A stretch of 64,000 nucleotides of DNA from Bacteroidaceae bacterium HV4-6-C5C. GTDB lineage: Bacteria > Bacteroidota > Bacteroidia > Bacteroidales > Bacteroidaceae. The stretch is taken from positions 62,001-126,000 of the forward strand of contig VOIU01000008.1 of NCBI GenBank assembly GCA_007896885.1, given 5' to 3'. Both the position numbers and the translations under genes were made by a program. Each line of letters opens with the position of its first letter. The first letter of the stretch is position 1. Of this stretch, positions 36,021 through 44,556 are shown in pieces. Below the pieces are notes generated by a model that saw nothing but the letters and a program-made list of their open reading frames with translations, was not told the DNA's origin and did no database searches.

Positions 36021-36154
36021 ACACAGAGTGACTTGCAGGTAGTAGATAGAAATTGTTGTATTATTTAATATGTACAATTCACATAGGTTTTCAGTCCGGT
36101 TTTTAAAGCTTGAATTGAGAACCTTTCTGTGGATAGTAAATGCAAATATAAAGA

Positions 36155-37291
36155 ATGAGAAATGTAACTCTTATCCTTGACGACGGGAGCCGTTTTCACG
36201 GAAAGTCGTTTGGTTATGAAAAACCGGTAGCGGGTGAGGTGGTCTTTAACACAGCCATGACAGGGTATCCCGAGAGTCTGACCGATCCTTCGTATGCCGG
36301 GCAGTTAATGACTTTGACCTATCCGCTGGTAGGCAACTATGGAGTACCGCCTTTTACTATTGAAGCTAACGGGCTGGCTACTCTTATGGAAAGCGAACGT
36401 ATTCATGCCGAAGCAATTATCGTGAGCGACTACAGCGAGAACTACAGTCATTGGAATGCTGTAGAAAGCTTGGGCGAGTGGTTAAAACGTGAGGAAGTAC
36501 CCGGGATAACCGGTATCGACACCCGCGAATTGACAAAAGTACTTCGCGAGCATGGCGTAATGATGGGACGTATTGTCTTTGACGGTGAAGACGAAAGTGT
36601 AAAAACAGAGAGTTACAGTGACATTAACTATGTAGACCGCGTGAGTTGCAAAGAAGTGATTGTCTACTCCGATAAGTCTGTCTCTTCTTATAGCATAGAT
36701 GCCGATAAGGCTTCGATAAATGCTGACCTTGCTGTTTCTCAAAAGAAAAAAGTGGTTTTGGTGGATTGTGGAGTGAAGTCGAATATCATTCGCTGTTTAC
36801 TGAAACGTGGAGTGGAAGTAGTCCGTGTACCTTGGGATTACGACTATAACGGTTTACAGTTTGATGGATTGTTTATCTCCAATGGTCCTGGCGACCCTGA
36901 TACTTGTGATGCTGCGGTGCAAAACATCCGTAAAGCAATGCAAAATGAGAAGTTGCCTATCTTCGGTATATGTATGGGTAATCAGTTGCTTTCAAAAGCA
37001 GGAGGAGCAAAGATCTACAAACTGAAATATGGTCATCGCAGTCACAATCAACCTGTTCGTATGGTGGGTACTGAACGTTGCTTCATTACCTCACAAAATC
37101 ATGGTTATGCCGTTGACAACAACACCCTGACTGAAGCGTGGGAACCATTATTCATCAATATGAATGATGGATCGAATGAAGGAATCAAGCACAAACATAA
37201 CCCATGGTTTTCTGCACAGTTCCATCCGGAAGCAGCAAGTGGTCCTACTGATACGGAGTTCTTGTTTGATGAATTCGTAAAGCTGCTGTGA
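36155..37291 (+). CDS. carA: Carbamoyl phosphate synthetase small (glutaminase) subunit
   Basis: Supplies ammonia from glutamine to CarB for carbamoyl phosphate, used in arginine and pyrimidine synthesis. The N-terminal CarA domain (DDGSRFHGKSFG, FNTAMTGYPESLTDPSYAGQ) is followed by a class I amidotransferase domain with SNGPGDP, the nucleophile Cys273 in GICMGNQ and the His/Glu pair in QFHPEAASGP. Length 378 is normal. It precedes carB by 69 bp on the same strand. Confidence 0.97.
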   Translation: MRNVTLILDDGSRFHGKSFGYEKPVAGEVVFNTAMTGYPESLTDPSYAGQLMTLTYPLVGNYGVPPFTIEANGLATLMESERIHAEAIIVSDYSENYSHWNAVESLGEWLKREEVPGITGIDTRELTKVLREHGVMMGRIVFDGEDESVKTESYSDINYVDRVSCKEVIVYSDKSVSSYSIDADKASINADLAVSQKKKVVLVDCGVKSNIIRCLLKRGVEVVRVPWDYDYNGLQFDGLFISNGPGDPDTCDAAVQNIRKAMQNEKLPIFGICMGNQLLSKAGGAKIYKLKYGHRSHNQPVRMVGTERCFITSQNHGYAVDNNTLTEAWEPLFINMNDGSNEGIKHKHNPWFSAQFHPEAASGPTDTEFLFDEFVKLL

Positions 37292-37360
37292 GAATAGATG
37301 AGAGTGTGTTGAAATAAAACGATAGCTGATAGACTGAATGAATAATTGAATAAATAAGAA

Positions 37361-40300
37361 ATGAAAGAAAACAATATAAAGAAAGTCCTGTTGCTTGGTT
37401 CGGGCGCACTGAAGATCGGTGAAGCCGGTGAGTTCGACTATTCCGGATCGCAGGCACTTAAAGCGTTGAAAGAGGAAGGTATACATACCATACTTATCAA
37501 CCCTAACATTGCTACCGTACAGACTTCAGAGGGAGTTGCCGATCAGATTTATTTTCTTCCGGTTACTCCTTATTTTGTAGAAAAGGTAATAGAGAAAGAA
37601 CGCCCCGAAGGTATCATGTTGGCTTTTGGTGGACAGACTGCTTTAAACTGTGGCGTAGCACTTTACAAAGAAGGCATTCTTGAAAAATACAACTTAAAAG
37701 TTTTGGGTACTCCGGTTCAAGCCATTATCGATACCGAGGATCGTGAGCTTTTTGTGAGAAAGCTAAATGAGATCGATGTCAAAACCATAAAGAGTGAAGC
37801 CGTAGAGAACGCTATTGATGCACGTCGTGCTGCTGCACAGCTGGGCTATCCGGTTATTGTGCGTGCTGCTTATGCATTGGGTGGTCTCGGTTCGGGTTTT
37901 TGTGATAATGAGCAGGAACTTGATGTGCTGGTTGAAAAAGCCTTCTCTTTCTCTCCCCAGGTACTTGTGGAAAAATCATTGCGCGGATGGAAAGAAGTGG
38001 AGTATGAAGTTGTTCGCGACCGATTCGATAATTGCATCACGGTTTGTAATATGGAAAACTTCGACCCGCTGGGTATTCATACTGGAGAGTCAATCGTAAT
38101 AGCACCCAGTCAGACTCTGACTAACACTGATTATCATAAATTGCGCGAGCTTGCCATTCGCATTATCCGTCATATCGGAATTGTTGGTGAATGTAATGTT
38201 CAGTATGCTTATGATCCTGAAAGTGAAGATTATAGAGTGATTGAAGTAAATGCACGCTTGAGCCGATCTTCAGCTCTGGCATCCAAGGCTACAGGTTATC
38301 CGTTGGCATTTGTTGCGGCGAAGTTGGGCTTGGGATATGGTTTGTTTGATCTGAAAAACTCGGTAACAAAAACTACCAGTGCTTTCTTCGAACCGGCGTT
38401 GGACTATGTAGTCTGCAAGATACCTCGTTGGGACTTGGGTAAGTTCCATGGCGTAGATAAAGAACTGGGTTCTTCAATGAAATCCGTTGGTGAAGTTATG
38501 GCTATCGGACGTACATTTGAAGAAGCAATTCAGAAAGGTCTTCGTATGATAGGTCAGGGTATGCACGGCTTCGTTGAGAATAAAGAACTGGTCATTCCCG
38601 ATATTGACAAAGCGCTGCGTGAACCGACTGATAAACGAATTTTTGTGATATCCGAAGCTTTCCGTGCCGGATATACCGTTGATCAGATACATGAGTTGAC
38701 CAAGATTGACCGTTGGTTTCTCGATAAACTGATGAATATTACCAAAACAGCTAAAGAGCTGGAACAATGGGGTAATAATCATAAGCAGATTGTGGATATG
38801 CCTAAAGAGCTTCTAAAAATGGCTAAGGTGCAAGGATATTCCGATTTTCAGATTGCTCGTGCCATCGGTTACGAGGGGGATATAGAAGATGGAATTCTTT
38901 ATGTACGCAACCATCGTAAGAGCGTAGGCATTGTCCCTGTAGTGAAGCAAATAGATACATTGGCTGCCGAATATCCGGCTCAGACCAATTACTTATATCT
39001 GACTTATAGCGGTACATCAAATGATGTGCATTATCTAGGTGACCATCGCTCAATTGTCGTTCTCGGTTCGGGCGCATACCGTATCGGCTCGAGTGTGGAA
39101 TTTGACTGGTGCGGTGTTCAGGCATTGAATACCATACGTAAGGAAGGTTACCGCAGTGTCATGATCAATTATAACCCGGAGACTGTTTCCACCGACTATG
39201 ATATGTGCGACCGTCTTTACTTTGACGAGTTGACTTTTGAACGTGTAATGGATATTCTCGAACTGGAAAATCCTCACGGTGTTATTGTCTCTACTGGTGG
39301 TCAGATACCGAATAATCTAGCTCTTCGTCTTGATGCGCAAGATATTCCTATTCTCGGGACAACGGCCCAAAGTATTGATAATGCTGAAGACCGTGAAAAA
39401 TTCTCGGCTATGCTCGACCGTATCGGAGTGGATCAACCCCGTTGGAGAGAGCTTACATCAATGGAAGATATCAACGGCTTTGTGGAAGAAGTCGGATTCC
39501 CTGTATTGGTTCGTCCTTCTTACGTATTGTCCGGTGCGGCAATGAATGTCTGCTCCAACCAGGAAGAGCTGGAACGCTTCTTGCAGCTTGCAGCTAACGT
39601 ATCCAAAAAACATCCGGTTGTTGTAAGTCAGTTCATCGAACATGCTAAAGAGGTAGAGATGGATGCCGTAGCACAAAACGGTGAAATCGTAGCGTATGCC
39701 ATTTCCGAGCACATCGAGTTTGCCGGGGTACACTCCGGAGACGCTACCATACAGTTCCCACCGCAAAAACTTTATGTGGAAACCGTACGCCGCATTAAAC
39801 GTATCAGTCGTGAAATTGCCCGTGAATTGAACATCTCAGGGCCATTCAATATCCAATATCTGGCTCGTGAAAACGACATCAAGGTAATTGAATGTAATCT
39901 GCGTGCCAGCCGTTCATTCCCCTTTGTCAGCAAGGTGTTGAAGATTAATTTCATCGAATTGGCTACCAAGGTAATGCTTGGTTTGCCAGTGGAACGCCCC
40001 AGCAAGAACTTGTTTGAATTGGATTATGTAGGTATCAAAGCCAGCCAGTTCTCTTTCAATCGTCTGCAGAAGGCCGACCCTGTGCTTGGAGTGGATATGG
40101 CATCTACCGGTGAAGTTGGTTGTATTGCTTCCGATACTTCTGCTGCCATTCTGAAAGCAATGCTTTCTGTCGGTTACCGCATACCGAAGAAGAACATCCT
40201 TCTATCTACCGGTACTCCGAAACAAAAAGTGGATATGCTTGGCGCAGCGCGTATGTTGCAGGAGAAAGGTTATAAACTCTTTGCAACCGGAGGTACTTCA

Positions 40301-40591
40301 AAATTCCTGACCGACAATGGAGTTGAGAATACCCGCGTATACTGGCCTAGTGAGACAGAGCATCCACAAGCTTTGGATATGCTTCACAATAGGGAAATTG
40401 ATATGGTAGTAAACATCCCCAAAAACCTTACGGCAGGGGAGTTGGACAACGGTTATAAGATCCGTCGTGCCGCTATCGACCTCAATGTTCCATTGATTAC
40501 CAACGGACGTTTGGCTAGTGCTTTCATCAATGCATTCTGCACGATGACACTTGATGATTTGGCTATAAAGAGTTGGGAAGAATATAAATAG
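37361..40591 (+). CDS. carB: Carbamoyl phosphate synthetase large subunit
   Basis: The 1076-residue synthetase contains two homologous ATP-grasp halves. The first begins with KVLLLGSGALKIGEAGEFDYSGSQALKAL-type sequence (here read at residues 8-36), and the second begins near 565 with VVLGSGAYRIGSSVEFDWCGV. The C-terminal MGS-like allosteric domain includes KGYKLFATGGTSKFL. In the first half the usual PIVIGQ is LKIGEA, a Bacteroidota-type variation. The TAG stop is at 40589-40591, only 4 bp before a 22-bp repeat array whose last two units form its terminator. Confidence 0.97.
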   Translation: MKENNIKKVLLLGSGALKIGEAGEFDYSGSQALKALKEEGIHTILINPNIATVQTSEGVADQIYFLPVTPYFVEKVIEKERPEGIMLAFGGQTALNCGVALYKEGILEKYNLKVLGTPVQAIIDTEDRELFVRKLNEIDVKTIKSEAVENAIDARRAAAQLGYPVIVRAAYALGGLGSGFCDNEQELDVLVEKAFSFSPQVLVEKSLRGWKEVEYEVVRDRFDNCITVCNMENFDPLGIHTGESIVIAPSQTLTNTDYHKLRELAIRIIRHIGIVGECNVQYAYDPESEDYRVIEVNARLSRSSALASKATGYPLAFVAAKLGLGYGLFDLKNSVTKTTSAFFEPALDYVVCKIPRWDLGKFHGVDKELGSSMKSVGEVMAIGRTFEEAIQKGLRMIGQGMHGFVENKELVIPDIDKALREPTDKRIFVISEAFRAGYTVDQIHELTKIDRWFLDKLMNITKTAKELEQWGNNHKQIVDMPKELLKMAKVQGYSDFQIARAIGYEGDIEDGILYVRNHRKSVGIVPVVKQIDTLAAEYPAQTNYLYLTYSGTSNDVHYLGDHRSIVVLGSGAYRIGSSVEFDWCGVQALNTIRKEGYRSVMINYNPETVSTDYDMCDRLYFDELTFERVMDILELENPHGVIVSTGGQIPNNLALRLDAQDIPILGTTAQSIDNAEDREKFSAMLDRIGVDQPRWRELTSMEDINGFVEEVGFPVLVRPSYVLSGAAMNVCSNQEELERFLQLAANVSKKHPVVVSQFIEHAKEVEMDAVAQNGEIVAYAISEHIEFAGVHSGDATIQFPPQKLYVETVRRIKRISREIARELNISGPFNIQYLARENDIKVIECNLRASRSFPFVSKVLKINFIELATKVMLGLPVERPSKNLFELDYVGIKASQFSFNRLQKADPVLGVDMASTGEVGCIASDTSAAILKAMLSVGYRIPKKNILLSTGTPKQKVDMLGAARMLQEKGYKLFATGGTSKFLTDNGVENTRVYWPSETEHPQALDMLHNREIDMVVNIPKNLTAGELDNGYKIRRAAIDLNVPLITNGRLASAFINAFCTMTLDDLAIKSWEEYK

Positions 40592-40595
40592 TAAA

Positions 40596-40698
40596 AACAG
40601 ATGGTCTGTTGCATGCAAACAGACCATCTGTTCGATATAAAGAGACCATCTGTTGACCCCAAAGAGACTATCTGTTTAGGGACAACAGACGGTCTCTT
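40596..40698. repeat. 22-bp-period array of imperfect palindromes, array B (after carB)
   Basis: Five 15-bp units start at 40596, 40618, 40640, 40662 and 40684, exactly 22 bp apart: AACAGATGGTCTGTT, AACAGACCATCTGTT, AAGAGACCATCTGTT, AAGAGACTATCTGTT and AACAGACGGTCTCTT. The first is identical to units of array A in the trp operon 37 kb away. The 7-bp spacers are unrelated. Unit 2 is the exact reverse complement of unit 1, so the transcript can form a 15-bp hairpin with a 7-nt loop. Units 4 and 5 pair similarly. The array starts 4 bp after the carB stop. Confidence 0.92.
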
Positions 40699-40704
40699 TT
40701 TCTT
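40661..40704 (+). terminator. carAB terminator formed by array B units 4 and 5
   Basis: The arm AAAGAGACTATCTGTT (40661-40676) pairs with AACAGACGGTCTCTTT (40684-40699) with one mismatch and one G-T pair around a 7-nt loop, and is followed by TTCTTTG. This has the form of a rho-independent terminator and ties the repeat array to transcription termination. The rest of the gap to 40933 is AT-rich without recognisable elements. Confidence 0.7.
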
Positions 40705-40933
40705 TGTATGCAAGTCTCTGTATATTAACCTATTAATTCGCTTACCTGATCCGCATTGCTTCTTTATTTACGCTTCCAGAACCATTTTTCATTATTAACC
40801 AGTCCGCTACCTACCTACTTAAGGTGCAATTTCTCTCTATAAAAAGTGAAATTCGATGCATTCCATCCTTTGAAATTCTTTCACGTCAGTTTATTTTTGA
40901 AGGCTAAATTATAGAGCATCCGATAGTTTTCCG

Positions 40934-40941
40934 TACATTTG
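40934..40941 (+). promoter_or_regulatory. -7 element of the penicillin-binding protein gene
   Basis: TACATTTG matches TAnnTTTG, 33 bp before the ATG at 40975. The in-frame ATG at 40939 falls inside it and is therefore unlikely to be the start. Confidence 0.55.
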
Positions 40942-40974
40942 CCCGATTATTGTAGGATTGAATTGACAACCATT

Positions 40975-43305
40975 ATGATAAAACATGTTGTAAAAGGACT
41001 TTGGATTTTTCTGGGAGTCGTCGTATTGACGAGTGTAATTATATTCTTTTCCATTGCAAAGGGGTGGATAGGCTATATGCCTCCTGTTGAAGATTTGGAA
41101 AATCCCAATTATAAATTTGCTACGGAAGTAATGTCCGAAGACGGGCAAGTACTTGGAACCTACTCTTACAGTAAGGAAAACCGTATTTATGTAGGATATA
41201 ACGAACTGTCTCCCAATGTTGTGAATGCGTTGATTGCAACCGAAGACGTACGTTTTAAAAGCCATTCAGGCATTGATGCTATCGCATTGTTCCGTGCAAT
41301 AGTAAAGCGCGGTTTATTCTTCCAAAAGAATGCCGGTGGAGGTAGTACCATTACCCAGCAGCTTTCCAAGCAGCTTTTCTCACCGAGCGCAGACAATATG
41401 ATTGAGCGTTTGTTCCAAAAGCCTATTGAGTGGGTTATTGCTGTAAAATTGGAGCGTTACTATACCAAGGAAGAGATTCTGACGATGTACCTCAATAAGT
41501 TCGACTTCCTCAACAATGCCGTAGGTATAAAAACAGCAGCATTTACCTACTTTGGCTGCGAACCTGGTCAGCTCAAGATAGAAGAGGCAGCGACATTGAT
41601 CGGTATGTGTAAAAACCCTGCATACTTTAATCCTGTACGTTTTAACGAACGTTCCCGCGGACGTCGTAATGTCGTTTTAGATCAGATGCGTAAGGCAGAC
41701 TATATCACTTCTGAAGAATGTGACTCACTTCAAGCACTTCCTTTAACGTTGAATTATCACCGTGTCGATCATAAAGAAGGTTTGGCTACTTACTTCCGCG
41801 AATATCTTCGCAAGGTGCTTACGGCGAAGAAACCGGATCGGGGTGATTACCGTTCATGGCAAATGCAACAATATTACGAAGATTCGCTTGATTGGGAAAC
41901 CAATCCTATGTATGGCTGGTGCGAAAAGAATACCAAAAACGATGGTACCAAATACAATCTTTATACCGATGGTCTGAAAATCTACACCACAATTGACTCA
42001 CGCATGCAGCAATATGCCGAAGAAGCTGTGGAAGAACATTTGAAAGACCTGCAAGGACATTTCTTCCAAGAAAAGAAGGGCAGAAGAACTGCTCCGTTCA
42101 CCAATAAAATCTCCCAGCAACAAATGGATGATATTATGATGCGCGCTATGAAACAGAGCGATCGTTATCATAATATGAAAAATGCCGGTATGTCCGAAAG
42201 CGAAATACAGAAAGCCTTCAATACACCGGAAGAGATGTCCGTATTCAGTTGGAATGGTGAACGTGATACGGTTATGACGCCAATGGATTCCATTCGCTAT
42301 TATAAATACTTCCTGCGTGCCGGATTTATGTCAATGGATCCACGTAACGGACATGTGAAAGCTTATGTCGGTGGTCCTAACTTCCATTACTTCCAGTATG
42401 ACATGGCGATGATGGGACGTCGTCAGGTGGGATCTACTATCAAACCTTATCTTTATACGTTGGCAATGGAGAGCGGTTTCTCTCCATGTGATGAAGCACG
42501 CCACGTACCTTATACATTACTTGATGAGAATAATCAGCCATGGACACCACGTAACACGAATCAAAAGCGGTACGGTGAAATGGTGACTGTGAAATGGGGA
42601 TTGGCAAATTCGGATAACTGGATTACCGCATATCTGATGAGTAAGCTTAATCCTTATGCCTTGAAACGACTGATACAAAGCTTCGGCGTTCGTAATCGCG
42701 ACATACAACCCACCGTTTCACTATGTTTGGGACCTTGTGACATATCTGTCGGAGAGATGGTAAGCGCTTATACCGCTTTCCCGAATAAGGGTATCCGGGT
42801 AGCTCCGTTGTTCGTAACAAAGATAGAAGATAGTGCCGGAAATGTACTGGCTACATTCAACCCCGATATGGAAGAAGTTATCAGTGCCACAAGTGCCTAT
42901 AAAATGTTGGTTATGCTTCGTGCCGTAGTGAATGAAGGGACAGCCGGAAGTGTTCGCCGTTTGGGTGTTAAAGCCGATATGGGAGCTAAAACCGGTACTA
43001 CAAATAACAATTCTGATGGCTGGTTTATCGGATTTACCCCGACATTGGTTTCAGGCTGTTGGGTTGGAGGCGAAGATCGTGATGTTCACTTCGACTCTAT
43101 GGTTTATGGTCAGGGAGCACGTACAGCTCTTCCTATATGGGCCAAATATATGGTGAAAGTATTCGCCGACAAATCTCTGGGATATGACGATAAGGCAACC
43201 TTCCAATTACCTCCGGGATTCGATCCATGTAGTGACGGTACTGCGGTAAGCGATTCTTTGGCTGTCCAGCGACCCAAGCAAGGGTTGGATGATATCTTTG
43301 AATAG
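40975..43305 (+). CDS. Class A penicillin-binding protein (PBP1A-type)
   Basis: Bifunctional peptidoglycan synthase of 776 residues anchored by one N-terminal helix (about 8-30). The GT51 glycosyltransferase domain shows ATEDVRFKSHSGID (catalytic Glu) and GGGSTITQQLSKQL. The transpeptidase has the serine in GSTIKPYLY (S-x-x-K), SDN in ANSDNWI and KTGTTNNNSDGWF. All catalytic motifs are present, so both activities are expected. The short C-terminal tail ends in GLDDIFE. I use the ATG at 40975, giving a basic residue before the helix. The downstream HPPK-like gene starts 5 bp after the stop. Confidence 0.94.
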   Translation: MIKHVVKGLWIFLGVVVLTSVIIFFSIAKGWIGYMPPVEDLENPNYKFATEVMSEDGQVLGTYSYSKENRIYVGYNELSPNVVNALIATEDVRFKSHSGIDAIALFRAIVKRGLFFQKNAGGGSTITQQLSKQLFSPSADNMIERLFQKPIEWVIAVKLERYYTKEEILTMYLNKFDFLNNAVGIKTAAFTYFGCEPGQLKIEEAATLIGMCKNPAYFNPVRFNERSRGRRNVVLDQMRKADYITSEECDSLQALPLTLNYHRVDHKEGLATYFREYLRKVLTAKKPDRGDYRSWQMQQYYEDSLDWETNPMYGWCEKNTKNDGTKYNLYTDGLKIYTTIDSRMQQYAEEAVEEHLKDLQGHFFQEKKGRRTAPFTNKISQQQMDDIMMRAMKQSDRYHNMKNAGMSESEIQKAFNTPEEMSVFSWNGERDTVMTPMDSIRYYKYFLRAGFMSMDPRNGHVKAYVGGPNFHYFQYDMAMMGRRQVGSTIKPYLYTLAMESGFSPCDEARHVPYTLLDENNQPWTPRNTNQKRYGEMVTVKWGLANSDNWITAYLMSKLNPYALKRLIQSFGVRNRDIQPTVSLCLGPCDISVGEMVSAYTAFPNKGIRVAPLFVTKIEDSAGNVLATFNPDMEEVISATSAYKMLVMLRAVVNEGTAGSVRRLGVKADMGAKTGTTNNNSDGWFIGFTPTLVSGCWVGGEDRDVHFDSMVYGQGARTALPIWAKYMVKVFADKSLGYDDKATFQLPPGFDPCSDGTAVSDSLAVQRPKQGLDDIFE

Positions 43306-43309
43306 AACG

Positions 43310-43693
43310 ATGACCTATATTCTTTGTCAAGGCAGCAATGAGCAGAAGAAAGAGAGTCTTCAGTTGGCGCGTGAGCGCCTGCAAAGCATTTTTCCCGATA
43401 TCCATTTTGCCGATGAAGAAGAAACCGAACCGGTCGGCTTTATCCGTAGTGAAAAGTTTCTGAATCAAGTAGGCGTTTTTACATCAGATCTTCCTATGTC
43501 GGAGATTAAATCCACATTGAAGGAAATAGAACGGGAAGCCGGAAGAAAGCCTGAAGATAAGGAAAATGGTATCGTGCTGCTGGATATTGATCTTCTAGCC
43601 GATGAGTCTATGATATACAAACCCGTTGATTGGGATCGTGACTATGTACGGCGTGGAATAGCGCAATTGGCTATACAGCGAAGATGCGATTGA
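43310..43693 (+). CDS. HPPK-like protein, short
   Basis: 127 residues from the ATG at 43310. The MTYILCQGSNEQKKESLQLA start resembles the N-terminus of hydroxymethyldihydropteridine pyrophosphokinase (usually xxYIxLGSN). The later GIVLLDIDLL followed by DWDRDYVRRGIAQL resembles the HPPK DLDI metal motif and the YxxxRxFxLxPL region. It is about 30 residues shorter than FolK and lacks the arginine-rich GPRTxD part, so activity is uncertain. It begins 5 bp after the PBP stop, apparently co-transcribed. A folate-pathway role is inferred from the motifs alone. Confidence 0.55.
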   Translation: MTYILCQGSNEQKKESLQLARERLQSIFPDIHFADEEETEPVGFIRSEKFLNQVGVFTSDLPMSEIKSTLKEIEREAGRKPEDKENGIVLLDIDLLADESMIYKPVDWDRDYVRRGIAQLAIQRRCD

Positions 43694-43732
43694 AAGAATG
43701 ATTTAGAAGTAAGTTTTATAGAAAAATATAAC

Positions 43733-44488
43733 ATGCGATTTTTAGGAATAATTCCTGCTAGATATGCGTCTACACGCTTTCCGGCAAAGCCTTTGGCTAT
43801 ATTGGGTGGAAAGCCTGTCATTCAGAGAGTATACGAGCAAGTAGCCGGCATACTCGACGACGCTTATGTGGCTACAGATGATGAGCGTATTGAGTCGGCC
43901 GTGAAAGCGTTCGGAGGAAAGGTTGTAATGACCTCAACTAAGCATAATAGTGGTACCGATCGTTGCTACGAAGCTTTGACAAAGATAAGCGGACAATTCG
44001 ACGTTGTGGTTAACATCCAAGGAGATGAACCGTTTATCCAACCGTCACAATTGGAAGCACTTAAAGCTTGTTTCGACGATAGCCAGACACAGATTGCCAC
44101 ATTAGTCAAACCCTTTACCGCCGAGGATTCATTTGAAGCATTGCAAAATATAAACTCGCCAAAAGTTGTATTGAATAAGAATCACCATGCAATGTACTTC
44201 AGCAGATCTATCATACCATACCAGCGAAATGCCGAAAAGAATGTATGGCTCGAGAATCATGTCTATTACAAACATATCGGTCTGTATGCATACCGTTCCG
44301 AGGTATTGAAAGAAATCACTGCACTTCCACAATCTTCGCTCGAATTGGCTGAGTCATTAGAACAACTTCGTTGGCTGGAAAACGGCTACAAGATAAAGGT
44401 TGGCATTTCCAATGTGGAAACAATCGGAATAGATACTCCTGAAGATCTGGCGAAGGCTGAAGAATTTCTGAATACATTGAAACATTGA
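43733..44488 (+). CDS. kdsB: 3-deoxy-manno-octulosonate cytidylyltransferase
   Basis: Activates Kdo as CMP-Kdo for lipopolysaccharide inner core. The nucleotide-binding start MRFLGIIPARYASTRFPAKPL is diagnostic. VVNIQGDEPFI holds the metal-binding Asp, and the GLYAYRSEVL and ESLEQLRWLENG segments complete the family pattern. The 251 residues are the normal length. It follows the HPPK-like gene by 39 bp and precedes the M16 homologue by 68 bp on the same strand. Confidence 0.97.
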   Translation: MRFLGIIPARYASTRFPAKPLAILGGKPVIQRVYEQVAGILDDAYVATDDERIESAVKAFGGKVVMTSTKHNSGTDRCYEALTKISGQFDVVVNIQGDEPFIQPSQLEALKACFDDSQTQIATLVKPFTAEDSFEALQNINSPKVVLNKNHHAMYFSRSIIPYQRNAEKNVWLENHVYYKHIGLYAYRSEVLKEITALPQSSLELAESLEQLRWLENGYKIKVGISNVETIGIDTPEDLAKAEEFLNTLKH

Positions 44489-44556
44489 TTTATAAAGGAT
44501 TCTAAAGATACCTTTTTTATGCCCCTACTTATTGTTTATTTATTGAAATATCCCGC

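Noticed and set aside
40596-40698. CRISPR-like array
   Set aside because: Repeats of 15 bp and spacers of 7 bp are far too short, spacers are not of protospacer size and no cas genes are present.
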